Positions 45,721 through 55,046 of a DNA stretch of 64,000 bases are shown here, one piece after another; position 1 is the first letter of the stretch, and the number at the start of each line of letters is the position of its first letter. Made by a program: the position numbers and the translations under genes. The notes below the pieces were generated by a model. That model saw nothing but the letters and a program-made list of their open reading frames with translations. It was not told the DNA's origin and made no database searches. Source of the DNA: Methanocella_A sp963769045 (GTDB lineage: Archaea; Halobacteriota; Methanocellia; Methanocellales; Methanocellaceae); contig CAVYKK010000021.1 in the NCBI GenBank assembly GCA_963769045.1, forward strand, positions 1-64,000, given 5' to 3'.

Positions 45721-47974
45721 GTATATCCGGGATATCAGGTCGTCCGACAACTACGAAGGCCAGATCGTCCACCATGAGGAGATCGATGAACGAGAGCCTG
45801 CGTACGATGACGTCAACCACATTTTACACGAGAAGATGCGGGGCTACCTCGACGACACCGGGGTCCGTCTCTATTCCCACCAGGCGAAGGCAATCGACCT
45901 CGCGCTGGACGGCAATAACGTTATTATCTGCACACCGACGGCCTCGGGAAAGACTATGGCGTTTAACGTGCCGGTTTTCGAGGCCATGCTCCGGGATAAA
46001 AAGGCTACGGCGCTGTACCTGTACCCGCTGAAAGCGCTGGCGAACGACCAGCTCAAGACACTGCGGCAGATGGACGTCGCGCTGGGCACGAAGGCAATGC
46101 CAGCTGCCTATGACGGCGATACGCCCCAGTCATCCAGGGCTACGATCAGGGACACGTCGAGAATCATAGTGAGCAACCCTTATGCCATTCACCGCTACCT
46201 CGCGTGGAACGACCGCTGGCGCCGGTTCTTTACCGGGCTGAAGTACGTAGTCATCGACGAGGCACACACCTATAGAGGTGTCTTCGGCTCGAATGTCTCA
46301 ATGCTCTTGAGACGGCTGCTCCGGGTGCTAAAACGTTATGGCGCTGACCCGCAGTTCATCCTATCCTCCGCGACGGTCTCGAATCCGGAGGAACTGTCGA
46401 AGAAACTGACAGGCAAAGACTTCACCGTGGTGTCCCGCGACGGCTCGGGACGGGGACGTAAGCACTTCCTCTTCTGGAACCCGCCGGTGCTGGCCGGGCA
46501 ACGTACATCTACGCACCAGGAGACCGCCGCGTTAATCGAAAGGCAGCTCGACTACGGCCTGCAGACACTTTGCTTCACCAAATCCAGGCGGATGGCCGAG
46601 CTGGTAGGCATGTGGGCCAGGGAAAGAGGCAACGGCGCCCACCGGAAAGAGATCATGCCCTACAGGGCCGGCTACATGCCCGAGGACCGCCGCCAGATCG
46701 AGGACGACCTGAAATCGGGCAAGCTCCGGGCCGTCACGTCGACTAACGCCCTGGAGGTCGGCATCGATATCGGCTCGCTGGACTCGGTCATCATCTCCGG
46801 CTACCCGGGCACCAGGATTTCTACATGGCAGCAAGCAGGCCGGGCGGGCCGGGGCCGGGACGATGCACTGGTGACGTTGGTCGCGTTCGACGACCCGATC
46901 GACCAGTACTATATGAAGCACCCGGACCGGTTCTTCGGCGGGAAGAACGAGCAGGCGATCGTCGACCTGCGCAACCCGTACATCCTCATGGGCCACATCA
47001 TGTGCGCGTCAGCGGAATTACCCGTGACCGTCAGCGACTACGCCTACTTCGGGGACGTCTCGGAGATCGTGGAGACTATGGCTGTGACAGGTCTGCTGCG
47101 GAAGACGCCGAGAGGGTACGTCTACGGCGGCACCAAGACGCCTTCGGAGATCGTCAGCCTGGAGAGTATCTCGGGCAAGTCGGTAAACGTTCTCTGCGAC
47201 GGCCATGTCATCGAGACCATGGACACGGCCCGGGCCTGCTCGGAAGCCCACGAGGGTGCCGTACTACTCCATATGGGCGAGACTTACCTGATCGAAAAGC
47301 TTGACCTTGGCCTGGGTATTGCGGAGGCAAAGCGGCAGGACGTGGACTACTACACTCAGGCACTGAAGCTGTCCGATGTATCGATCAAATCGGAGACCTC
47401 CCGGAAGACGGTGAATGGCATCACGGTATGTCTCGGCGAGGTCACGGTCACTGAGCAGTATTACGAGTATGCCGTGAAGCGGTTTGAAAAGCTGGTCGGC
47501 TACTACCCGCTGGACCTGCCGCCCCAGAAGTTCGAGTCCGTTGCGGTCTGGTTCACGCTTTCGCCGGAGTACCAGGAGAAGATGCTCGCTGCCGGTGGCG
47601 ATTTCAACGGCGGCATCCACGCGGTCGAGCACGGGATGATCGCCATGGCGCCGGTCTATGCAATGTGCGACCGCTGGGATTTGGGGGGATTGTCGACACC
47701 GCTGCACCCTGACACCGGCGTGCCGACCATCTTCATCTACGACGGCTATGAGGGAGGCATTGGCATCGCGGAGAAGTGCTACGAGATCTTCCCCGAACTG
47801 ACGCAGGCCACACTGGAGCTGATCAGGGACTGCGAGTGCGAAGCCGGGTGCCCGGCGTGCATCTACTCGCCCAAGTGCGGAAATAAGAACGCGCCGCTGG
47901 ATAAGTCTGCGGCGCTCAATATACTGGCACATATGCGCACAGAAAATGCTGTATCTAATCCAAATTCACCTTAG
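45704..47974 (+). CDS. DEAD/DEAH helicase with DUF1998 zinc domain, MrfA/YprA-like
   Basis: A 756-residue superfamily 2 DNA helicase. Walker A TPTASGKTMAFNVPV near residue 85, the DEAH-box VIDEAHTYRGVFGSN near 185, SSATVSNPEEL (motif III), and the C-terminal RecA motifs VTSTNALEVGIDIGSLDSVIISGYPG and QQAGRAGRGRDDAL are clear. The last ~260 residues are the DUF1998/MZB domain with cysteines CECEAGCPACIYSPKCGN, which bind zinc. It overlaps the exonuclease gene by 17 bases. The YprA helicase with YprB nuclease forms a pair in Bacillus for crosslink repair; the same pair here suggests the system is conserved in archaea. Confidence 0.93.
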   Translation: MSVIDEYIRDIRSSDNYEGQIVHHEEIDEREPAYDDVNHILHEKMRGYLDDTGVRLYSHQAKAIDLALDGNNVIICTPTASGKTMAFNVPVFEAMLRDKKATALYLYPLKALANDQLKTLRQMDVALGTKAMPAAYDGDTPQSSRATIRDTSRIIVSNPYAIHRYLAWNDRWRRFFTGLKYVVIDEAHTYRGVFGSNVSMLLRRLLRVLKRYGADPQFILSSATVSNPEELSKKLTGKDFTVVSRDGSGRGRKHFLFWNPPVLAGQRTSTHQETAALIERQLDYGLQTLCFTKSRRMAELVGMWARERGNGAHRKEIMPYRAGYMPEDRRQIEDDLKSGKLRAVTSTNALEVGIDIGSLDSVIISGYPGTRISTWQQAGRAGRGRDDALVTLVAFDDPIDQYYMKHPDRFFGGKNEQAIVDLRNPYILMGHIMCASAELPVTVSDYAYFGDVSEIVETMAVTGLLRKTPRGYVYGGTKTPSEIVSLESISGKSVNVLCDGHVIETMDTARACSEAHEGAVLLHMGETYLIEKLDLGLGIAEAKRQDVDYYTQALKLSDVSIKSETSRKTVNGITVCLGEVTVTEQYYEYAVKRFEKLVGYYPLDLPPQKFESVAVWFTLSPEYQEKMLAAGGDFNGGIHAVEHGMIAMAPVYAMCDRWDLGGLSTPLHPDTGVPTIFIYDGYEGGIGIAEKCYEIFPELTQATLELIRDCECEAGCPACIYSPKCGNKNAPLDKSAALNILAHMRTENAVSNPNSP

Positions 47975-48002
47975 TGATAAGCGCCGTCGGCCTGTCACAC
48001 GC

Positions 48003-48020
48003 CTGCGCGCACGCGCGTGT
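48003..48020. repeat. alternating CG tract (intergenic)
   Basis: ctgcgcgcacgcgcgtgt just after the helicase gene stop. Confidence 0.5.
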
Positions 48021-48071
48021 CCGCCCCTTGCCTGGTACCTGGAGCCCCGGATGATTTACTAAAAGAAAAAT

Positions 48072-48344
48072 TTAGTCTTTCTTGCCCCAGAACTTGTCAG
48101 CTTCCTTCTCCATTTTGTCCAGCCGGGTATAATAGTCGGGGAACTCGTTCAGATGAGCTAATGCGATCTTGCCGGTGATCAGCGGGTCGTCATTGGTCAC
48201 GTTGGTGTGCGGATCTACCTTACCATGCTCCAGTTCCACGTCCATGCCACGGCGGAACTGCTCGATATCATACTTATCCCACTTGATGCCAAGCTGCTCG
48301 CCGATCGTCTTCGCCTGCTCTGCGGTAAAAACCTTCTTGCCCAT
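48072..48344 (-). CDS. DUF5661 protein
   Basis: A 90-residue cytoplasmic protein from ATG 48344 (MGKKVFTAEQAKTIGEQLGI); a longer frame from 48371 adds nine residues. The conserved core IKWDKYDIEQFRRGMDVELEHG...NVTNDDPLITGKIALAHLNEFPDYYTRLDKME matches the DUF5661 family. Function unknown. It is convergent with the helicase gene. Confidence 0.85.
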   Translation of the reverse strand: MGKKVFTAEQAKTIGEQLGIKWDKYDIEQFRRGMDVELEHGKVDPHTNVTNDDPLITGKIALAHLNEFPDYYTRLDKMEKEADKFWGKKD

Positions 48345-48530
48345 GGAAAAAGTCTCCAGATATTGATTCAAAAAGATGAGATAAATATTTTACCTCTCGA
48401 AAAATCTGTCTGGCAATCCACAACGCTTCCGGGATTTTAATTTAAAGATATCTCCCTGTCGATGGTAACCATTGTGTCGAAACCGTAACGCTTATTGCGT
48501 CAGGGTGCCGTGATATTTCCGGTGTGTAAT

Positions 48531-49232
48531 ATGCCAAGGTACTCACTTGAGGAATTCGTACAGCAGACCGCCCAGAAGGACAAGGGCGAAGGCATGTTCG
48601 AGCTGGAGAACCACAGGCTACTCGAGATCAACCTGAATGGCCTGGTCTGGATTAAGATCGGCGCCATGGTTGCCTATACAGGCAGCATGAAGTTCGAGAG
48701 AGAAGGGATGATGGAAGCGGGCATCGACAAGCTCTTCAAGAAGGCGTTGACGGGAGAAGGCGTTCACCTCTCGAAGGCCACCGGTACAGGCAAGCTGTAC
48801 GTGGCAGATAACGGCAAGCGTATCTCCATCATTAACCTGCAGAATGAGTCCATCTTCGTGAATGGCAACGACGTGCTGGCTTTCGAGTCGTCGGTGAAAT
48901 GGGATATCAAGATGATGCGTCGCATGACCTCGATGATGGCCGGCGGCCTGTTCAACGTAAAGCTGGAAGGCACGGGCATGGTCGCGATCACGACCTACGG
49001 CGAGCCAGTCACACTCCGGGTCACGAAGGGACAGCCGGTCATTACCGACCCGAACGCGACGGTCGCATGGTCCGGTAATCTCATGCCTGAGCTGCGGACG
49101 GACATTAATCTCAAGACGCTCATCGGCAGAGGCAGCGGCGAATCCATCCAGTCGGTCTATACCGGCGAGGGCTTTGTCGTGGTCCAGCCGTACGAGGAAG
49201 TCTACTACCAGCAGCAGGCCGGCGGCCATTAA
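48531..49232 (+). CDS. AIM24-family protein
   Basis: A 233-residue beta-rich protein of the AIM24/TIGR00266 family, starting MPRYSLEEFVQQ. Conserved elements are LLEINLNGLVWIKIGAMVAYTG, GKLYVADNGKRISIINLQNESIFVNGNDVLAFESSVK, GGLFNVKLEGTGMVAITTYG and FVVVQPYEEVYYQQ. The family binds membranes; the biochemical role in archaea is unknown. The start at 48531 is chosen over 48495 because it matches the family N-terminus. Confidence 0.88.
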   Translation: MPRYSLEEFVQQTAQKDKGEGMFELENHRLLEINLNGLVWIKIGAMVAYTGSMKFEREGMMEAGIDKLFKKALTGEGVHLSKATGTGKLYVADNGKRISIINLQNESIFVNGNDVLAFESSVKWDIKMMRRMTSMMAGGLFNVKLEGTGMVAITTYGEPVTLRVTKGQPVITDPNATVAWSGNLMPELRTDINLKTLIGRGSGESIQSVYTGEGFVVVQPYEEVYYQQQAGGH

Positions 49233-49378
49233 AGCCAGCCTGCCACTTCCTTTTTTATCCTTTCAATGGCTATACGCAAAGGATTTTATAATATCTTAGT
49301 ATCATAGTTCCCGTTGTGCCTTCGCGGATTACTTTCAACATGCTTGGCTCAAGGGTTAATATTCATGCGGGGTAAATT

Positions 49379-51478
49379 ATGCACGTGAGCGAACTAACCG
49401 CTTTTCCGGGTATCGGAGAGAAGATTGCTGTTAAGCTGATCGAACACTTTGGCTCGGAACAGGGAGCCATGGAAGTGCTGCGCCAGCGCGACGTGGCGAG
49501 CCTTGCGGAAGTGCCGGGGATCAGTGAAAAGTATGCCGTGTCTCTGGTACACCAGGCGATCGCTCACCAGGACGGCGTCTCTATCGAGGACTTCCTGCAG
49601 ACGCCGGAGGCCATGAACGTCTACGAGAAGGTCATCGGCCTGATCCGGTCCTATTCTCATACCCCGTATTCCCGTGCCAAGCTCAGCACGTACATCCCCT
49701 ACCCGTCCACGAAAGCCAGCCTGATCAAGGCCACGCAGGCTACCCTCGAAGACTATATCTGTATGGCGGAAAAGCTGTCCGATAACCAGTCCCTCGAGCA
49801 GGCTTTGAAGAAGCTGAGATACCTGAAGAAACCGTCGGGCGTCCAGAAGTCCCGCGACCGTGTCGTCCTGTCCGACAACAAAAAAGACTACGAGACCATC
49901 CTGAAAGGCGGCATAGACAAATACCTCGACGTCCACCTCATCGAGAACGTCCACGACCTCGTGGACATGGCGAAAGGCTACGCGCAGGCGTTAATAGTGG
50001 GCCAGAAATATTCCGGCGGCGACTATCCGGAAGAGCTGAGCCTCGAGTTCGTCGATAACCCCGGCGACCTGTGGTGGCTGGTGCCCGAAGTGACCATCGG
50101 GTTCTTCGCGACCAACAAAGAGCCGTTAGAGGCTGCGCTGGAGACCATTCAGATCGTCAGGGGGGAATCGCCGGCGTTCTGTAAGTACATGGACGAAGCG
50201 AAGACCGCAGAACTCTCGTCCGAGCTGGCCCGCATCAGCCCGGATGGCGAACTAGTCGTCGGCGTAGACGCAGAACTGGACCGTTTGAAGGGCATACTGG
50301 CCAGGTTTAACGTCATGTTGCAGGCAGTCCTGAAAAAAGCGAATTCCGATTTACAGGAGCGCATGGAAAAGAGCACGGTGACACTCAAGGGCTCGCAGCT
50401 GCTGGGCATGTTCGGGACCGGCCAGGACGCCGGGCTGAAGAACATGCTCGAGAAAGAAGTATCGAAGGCATACGCAGAAGTCGTCACGTCTGCCAAGGAA
50501 AGCATGAAGAACGAGCTGTCCCTGAAGCCGTTCGAAATGCAGCACGTGGATGTCATGTTCAACGACGAGATTGTGTACCCCATCGAGATCAACCACCGTG
50601 CGGTCGAGAACTTCCGCAATGCCGTGAACCGTGCCCTGACCGGCCGGGCGCTGGAGAACAAGCGTGCCAGCGCGAAGAAGCTGGCGAAGTACGAGCCTGC
50701 CTGTAAAGACATGATCCGCGACACTCTGGAGTTCGACATGTATTTTGCGATTGGGATGTTCGCCGCCGACTACGGGCTACGGATGCCGAAGCTGGCGAAG
50801 GCTGGCATCAACATATCCGGCGGCCGCAACATCTTCCTGCAGAAGAAAGCGGAGCCGGTATCGTATTCGGTGGGCGTGAAGAACAAGGAGACCAAAGGCG
50901 AGCGTATCGTGCTGTTGAGCGGCGTCAACTCGGGCGGCAAGACCACGATGCTGGACATGCTGGCGCAGATCGCCATCCTCGCGCACATGGGCTTCCCGGT
51001 ACCCGCCGAGGCCGCAGACATCGGCCTGATCGATTCGCTGCTCTACTACAGCAAGTCCAAGGGTACGCTTACCGCAGGAGCATTCGAGACGACCATAAGG
51101 GACTTCTCCCGTATCGTTTCACCGGGCTCCAAGCTGGTGCTGGTGGACGAGCTGGAGTCGATCACCGAGCCGGGCGCGTCCGCGCGCATCATTGCGGGCA
51201 TCCTGGAGGCACTCCACGAGAGCGAGGGAAGCGAAGCGGTGTTCGTCAGCCACCTGGCCGAGCAGATCATGGCCAACACGAAGTGCCAGATAAGGGTGGA
51301 CGGCATCGAGGCGAAGGGCCTGGACGCGAACCTCAACCTGATCGTCGACCGCACGCCGCGCTACAATTACCTCGCGAAGAGCACGCCTGAGCTGATCGTC
51401 GAGCGGCTCACCCGCTCATCGGCGGGCGACCAGAAGGCCTTCTACGGGCGGCTGCTCGCAAAGTTCAAGAGCAAGTAA
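49379..51478 (+). CDS. MutS-related ATPase with N-terminal helix-hairpin-helix
   Basis: A 699-residue protein. Residues 1-60 hold two helix-hairpin-helix motifs (LTAFPGIGEKIAVKLIEHFG, LAEVPGISEKYAVSLVHQA). The middle is a MutS core/lever region (helical, ~270-450). The ATPase has Walker A LLSGVNSGGKTTMLDML near residue 515 and Walker B LVLVDELESITEPGASARI near 587, followed by AVFVSHLAEQIM. It resembles archaeal MutS5/MutS2-type proteins and lacks the mismatch-recognition domain I. MutS2 members act in recombination or ribosome rescue; here the role is unknown. Confidence 0.85.
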   Translation: MHVSELTAFPGIGEKIAVKLIEHFGSEQGAMEVLRQRDVASLAEVPGISEKYAVSLVHQAIAHQDGVSIEDFLQTPEAMNVYEKVIGLIRSYSHTPYSRAKLSTYIPYPSTKASLIKATQATLEDYICMAEKLSDNQSLEQALKKLRYLKKPSGVQKSRDRVVLSDNKKDYETILKGGIDKYLDVHLIENVHDLVDMAKGYAQALIVGQKYSGGDYPEELSLEFVDNPGDLWWLVPEVTIGFFATNKEPLEAALETIQIVRGESPAFCKYMDEAKTAELSSELARISPDGELVVGVDAELDRLKGILARFNVMLQAVLKKANSDLQERMEKSTVTLKGSQLLGMFGTGQDAGLKNMLEKEVSKAYAEVVTSAKESMKNELSLKPFEMQHVDVMFNDEIVYPIEINHRAVENFRNAVNRALTGRALENKRASAKKLAKYEPACKDMIRDTLEFDMYFAIGMFAADYGLRMPKLAKAGINISGGRNIFLQKKAEPVSYSVGVKNKETKGERIVLLSGVNSGGKTTMLDMLAQIAILAHMGFPVPAEAADIGLIDSLLYYSKSKGTLTAGAFETTIRDFSRIVSPGSKLVLVDELESITEPGASARIIAGILEALHESEGSEAVFVSHLAEQIMANTKCQIRVDGIEAKGLDANLNLIVDRTPRYNYLAKSTPELIVERLTRSSAGDQKAFYGRLLAKFKSK

Positions 51479-51551
51479 AGCGTTCTGCGTTAAAGGATAG
51501 CGGGCAGGGTACAATGGAAACGGATGCTCTGTCGCGCACAGAGTGATTTTT

Positions 51552-52262
51552 ATGACTATAGGGAGCCAGAAATTCGATACTGCTTTTGTCAAAGAGAACC
51601 TGATGGGCCCGAACGCTTTGCGGATAGCCGCCGAGCTGGCGCAGTCACTGAAGCTGGAGAAGGGCATGCGTGTCCTGGACCTCGGCTGCGGAAAGGGTCT
51701 AACCTCGATATACCTGGCAAAGGAATTCGACGTAACGGTCTTTGCCACCGACCTCTGGATCAGCGCTTCGGAGAACTACGAACGGTTCAAGTCGATGGGC
51801 GTGGACGATAAAGTCATCCCCATCCATGCTGAAGCTCACGACCTCCCGTTTGCGCAGGAGTTTTTCGATGCCGCCGTCAGTGTCGACGCATACCACTACT
51901 TCGGCGTCGAGCCGGACTACCTGGAAAAGCACTTTGCCCCGCTCGTCAAAAAGGGCGGGCAGATAGCGGTTGCGGTGCCCGGGCTGAAAAAAGAGTTTAC
52001 CGCAGAGGTCCCCGCCGGGCTGGCCCCTTACTGGATCGAAGAAGTAAGGAACACGATCCGCTCGCGCGGGTGGTGGCATGACTTATGGAAAGCATCGACA
52101 GCGATCAGCCTTAAAGAATGCAGAGAGATGAAATGCTTCAAAGAAGCATGGCAGGACTGGCTGACGTGCGACCATGAGTTTGCCCGCAAAGACGTCGGCA
52201 TGATGGATGGCGGCGGCTGGGAGCACTTCAACCTTGTCTCGATGGCGGCCGAAAAGCGCTAG
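51552..52262 (+). CDS. SAM-dependent methyltransferase
   Basis: A 236-residue class I methyltransferase. ATG 51552 is preferred to the GTG at 51543. Motif I VLDLGCGKGLTSIYLA near residue 43, then DVTVFATDLW (motif II), FDAAVSVDAYHYFG (motif III) and LVKKGGQIAVAVPG are clear. The C-terminal part (GWWHDLWKASTAISLKECREM) varies and sets the substrate, which is unknown. It is 73 bases after the MutS-like gene. Confidence 0.88.
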   Translation: MTIGSQKFDTAFVKENLMGPNALRIAAELAQSLKLEKGMRVLDLGCGKGLTSIYLAKEFDVTVFATDLWISASENYERFKSMGVDDKVIPIHAEAHDLPFAQEFFDAAVSVDAYHYFGVEPDYLEKHFAPLVKKGGQIAVAVPGLKKEFTAEVPAGLAPYWIEEVRNTIRSRGWWHDLWKASTAISLKECREMKCFKEAWQDWLTCDHEFARKDVGMMDGGGWEHFNLVSMAAEKR

Positions 52263-52277
52263 GGCAGGCCACGATTT

Positions 52278-53003
52278 TTATTTTTCGTCCGCGAACGTTT
52301 CCAGCAGGATATCCCCGTTCATCCGGTCCAGCTCGTCAAGGGCCAGGAGCAACTGTCGGGCGTATACCTCCACGCTTTTGATATCCGTGGAAAGCCTCGT
52401 GCCATTGCTTACCGCATTTTGCGCCATATCGTCCTGCCACCGGTCGTCACAAAGACGATAATACTCTCTCGTGGTCTCCATCTGGATACAATGAGCCGCA
52501 AGCGCATCGAAATCGGGACGAATGATACCCTCGTTACACAAATCAAAGATAAAGCAGCCATCGTAACAGTCGCCGTCTTTCTTGCGCTGCATCTTCAGGA
52601 TACTGGCCCTGGTCACGTGAATGGTGTTGAACGGGTACAGCCGGCAGACCATGGGTTTCGCGTCGTTAACCGTACATCCGACAGCTTCCGAATAGAAAGA
52701 ACAGACGCTTTTCCTCGTTTTGATGGCGATGCCTTTGAAAGGGCCATGCCCGAAAATGTCATAGACGCTGGCATCTCTACAATACTTCCGGACAAAGTTC
52801 TTGAGCGGCACATGCAGTCGCCGGGCCAGGAGCTGCGCGTCGTTGAGCGATATGATGATGCCGTTCTGGTTCTTGCAGCAGGCACCGCAGCGGTTGCACT
52901 GATAACTCCGGACATCAATCGGCACCGGGCTCTTTACGCTCTCTCGGGTAATTCCTAATAATGGTGCTAATTGCCGTGCATCGTCCGGTGTAATATTCCC
53001 CAT
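52278..53003 (-). CDS. YkgJ-type Cys-rich protein
   Basis: A 241-residue protein with a CxxCxxCC zinc/iron-chelating domain: YQCNRCGACCKNQNGIIISLNDAQLLARRL near residue 32, then CSFYSEAVGCTVNDAKPMVCRLYPF. These are the eight-plus cysteine YkgJ arrangement. The C-terminal part is helical (KKDGDCYDGCFIF...) with two more cysteines. ATG 53003 follows a gggg element. Function unknown; the family is sometimes linked to Fe-S assembly or modification. Confidence 0.88.
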   Translation of the reverse strand: MGNITPDDARQLAPLLGITRESVKSPVPIDVRSYQCNRCGACCKNQNGIIISLNDAQLLARRLHVPLKNFVRKYCRDASVYDIFGHGPFKGIAIKTRKSVCSFYSEAVGCTVNDAKPMVCRLYPFNTIHVTRASILKMQRKKDGDCYDGCFIFDLCNEGIIRPDFDALAAHCIQMETTREYYRLCDDRWQDDMAQNAVSNGTRLSTDIKSVEVYARQLLLALDELDRMNGDILLETFADEK

Positions 53004-53080
53004 AAGAATCCCCGCTATTTGATTATCCGGCCACACATGAAAACCCCGGGACCATCTGCGATGTGCAGGGACAGTCATGC

Positions 53081-53100
53081 GTGCGCGCGCGGACGCCCGG
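53081..53100. repeat. alternating CG tract (intergenic)
   Basis: gtgcgcgcgcggacgcccgg, followed at once by a ccgggcatcg/cgatggcc hairpin. It lies in the YkgJ/paaK divergent gap (53004-53288), which holds no gene. Confidence 0.5.
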
Positions 53101-53288
53101 CCGGGCATCGTCGAAATGCCCGATGGCCAGTATAATCATGTATGGCTCGTTGGCGCTGATCACCTATAAGCTTGAGCGATGCGGCGGATCGGATGGCAAG
53201 CTATATATTCAGTCATCGCGTTGATTCGAAAGATATTAATAGATAAACATATACAGCTTTGTACAAAAATATACATTGGAGGCCTTTG

Positions 53289-54587
53289 GTGAGCGCTAAC
53301 AAACCGGTGTCTTCAGATCGTCCTGCGGATTTATTCCTGCCGAGGAAAGACCTCGAACAGCTGCAGCTCAAACGGCTCAAAGCCGTCGTCAGGCGGGTGT
53401 ATGGCAATAATGCTTTTTACCGGCGGAAGTTCGACGAGCTGGGCGTAAAGCCGGAAGACATTAAGAGCCTCGCGGACATCAGCAAGCTGCCCATCACCGA
53501 TAAGTCAGCCCTGCGCGACAACTATCCTTATGGCCTTCTATCCGTGCCTCGCAACGAGATCGTGCGCATGCACGCATCGTCAGGTACAACTGGCAAGCCG
53601 ACGGTCGTCTACTACACGAAGAACGACATCCGCACATGGGCGCAGATGTTCGCCCGCTGCCTGCGGCTCGCGGGCGTTACCCGCAACGATGTTTTCCAGG
53701 TCACCCCGGGCTACGGGCTGTTCACCGGAGGGCTGGGCTTCCACTATGGCGGCGAAGAGCTGGGCTGCATGGTCATCCCCATCGGACCCGGCGATACGCG
53801 CAAGCAGATCGAGATGATGAAAGACTTCGGCACGACGGTACTTGGCGGCACCGTTACATACTCGCTGCGGATTTCCGAAGTATGCCGGGACATGGGCATC
53901 GACCCGAAAGATCTCGGCCTGCGTGTCGGCATTTTCGGCGCCGAGCACTGGTCAGACGCGATGAGGAATCAGATCGAGGGCACCTTCGGGTTCAATGCGT
54001 TCGACATCTACGGCCTCACCGAAATGTTCGGGCCCGGCATCGGCCTGGACTGTAAAGAGCACCACGGCATTCACATCTGGGAAGACCACTTCATCCTCGA
54101 AATCCTCGATAAACGCGGCGAGCCGTGCGACGAGGGCGAGCGGGGCGAGATCGTGCTCACGCCGCTGACTAAGGAAGGCATGCCGCTTATACGCTATAAC
54201 ACGAGAGACTTGAGCAAGCTGATCGGCGAATGCTCCTGCGGGATGACACACCGGATCATCGACCGGGTCCACGGAAGGACGGACGACATGATCATCGTGC
54301 GCGGTGTAAACGTGTTCCCGGGCCAGATCGAGTCCGTGCTCATGAAACACCCGGATATCAACAACGAGTGGTACGCCCACGCGAGGCGGAGTGAGTGCGG
54401 ATCGATGGATTCGTTGGTCATCCGTGTTGAGACGGATAAGCCTACGAAAGAGATGATTGCCGGTCTCACCCGCGAGCTGACTTCTACGCTCATGGGCCTG
54501 AAGCCCGAGCTAGAGCTTGTTCCGGTAGGCACGCTGCCCCGGCAGGAAAAGAAGACCCGAAGACTTATCGACGAACGTAAGTATTAG
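53289..54587 (+). CDS. paaK: Phenylacetate-CoA ligase (AMP-forming)
   Basis: A 432-residue adenylate-forming enzyme that makes aryl-CoA from an aryl acid, ATP and CoA. GTG 53289 follows a ggagg site at 53278. The substrate region reads MHASSGTTGKPTVVYYTKND (the AMP-loop SSGTTGKPT), followed by FDIYGLTEMFGPGI and the hinge/C-terminal domain with RTDDMIIVRGVNVFPGQIESVL. The family accepts phenylacetate and indoleacetate. This one is separated from the other two copies at 61-63.7 kb. Confidence 0.9.
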   Translation: MSANKPVSSDRPADLFLPRKDLEQLQLKRLKAVVRRVYGNNAFYRRKFDELGVKPEDIKSLADISKLPITDKSALRDNYPYGLLSVPRNEIVRMHASSGTTGKPTVVYYTKNDIRTWAQMFARCLRLAGVTRNDVFQVTPGYGLFTGGLGFHYGGEELGCMVIPIGPGDTRKQIEMMKDFGTTVLGGTVTYSLRISEVCRDMGIDPKDLGLRVGIFGAEHWSDAMRNQIEGTFGFNAFDIYGLTEMFGPGIGLDCKEHHGIHIWEDHFILEILDKRGEPCDEGERGEIVLTPLTKEGMPLIRYNTRDLSKLIGECSCGMTHRIIDRVHGRTDDMIIVRGVNVFPGQIESVLMKHPDINNEWYAHARRSECGSMDSLVIRVETDKPTKEMIAGLTRELTSTLMGLKPELELVPVGTLPRQEKKTRRLIDERKY

Positions 54588-54601
54588 GATAGTCTGACGT
54601 G

Positions 54602-54742
54602 TTATCCATATTTTACGATCGGCCTTTTTGCTGTCCATTTTCCAGCTTCTGCAACTGCATCACCAACATGGGTATCAATCGTATGGCCAAACTGTTTCAG
54701 ATCTTGCAGCTGGAAACCTGAATCCGAGCCCTTAGATATCAT
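54602..54742 (-). CDS. Small ORF, possible remnant
   Basis: ATG 54742 to TAA 54602-54604 encodes 46 residues, MISKGSDSGFQLQDLKQFGH, then TIDTHVGDAVAEAGKWTAKRPIVKYG. The composition looks like real protein, not a shadow, but there is no family match and the translation signals are weak. It could be the C-terminal end of a degraded gene. Confidence 0.35.
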   Translation of the reverse strand: MISKGSDSGFQLQDLKQFGHTIDTHVGDAVAEAGKWTAKRPIVKYG

Positions 54743-54748
54743 TTAGAG

Positions 54749-54778
54749 AGGTGAGTTGCTTATCCGCTCACCTTTCTA
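54749..54778. terminator. Hairpin near the small ORF
   Basis: gaggtgag and ctcacctttc pair around 54749-54774, followed by taattttat. It lies between the short minus ORF and the next plus gene. Confidence 0.45.
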
Positions 54779-54843
54779 ATTTTATTACTTATAACAAGAT
54801 AAGTAAAATATGATATAAATTAAGCATCTCGGGGTAAGATACG

Positions 54844-55032
54844 GTGAACAAGAAATTTACCATTGGAATAATAACAATAATAGTATTTTTATGCTTAGCA
54901 TTTCTAATAAATTCTTTAATAAATATATCGCATCAAAAACCCATTCAACCTATGAGTGACATTTATCTCAGCTTTCCAAATCTGGGTGTAACAACAGAAT
55001 GTCCGATGCACAAAGTGTACAAAGAAAAATAG
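54844..55032 (+). CDS. Small signal-peptide or anchored protein
   Basis: A 62-residue protein from GTG 54844: MNKKFTIGIITIIVFLCLAFL is a hydrophobic N-terminus and the rest (SDIYLSFPNLGVTTECPMHKVYKEK) is soluble. It is AT-rich compared with neighbours. No family recognised; it could be a short secreted peptide. Confidence 0.4.
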   Translation: MNKKFTIGIITIIVFLCLAFLINSLINISHQKPIQPMSDIYLSFPNLGVTTECPMHKVYKEK

Positions 55033-55046
55033 GCGTGAAGGCTGCC

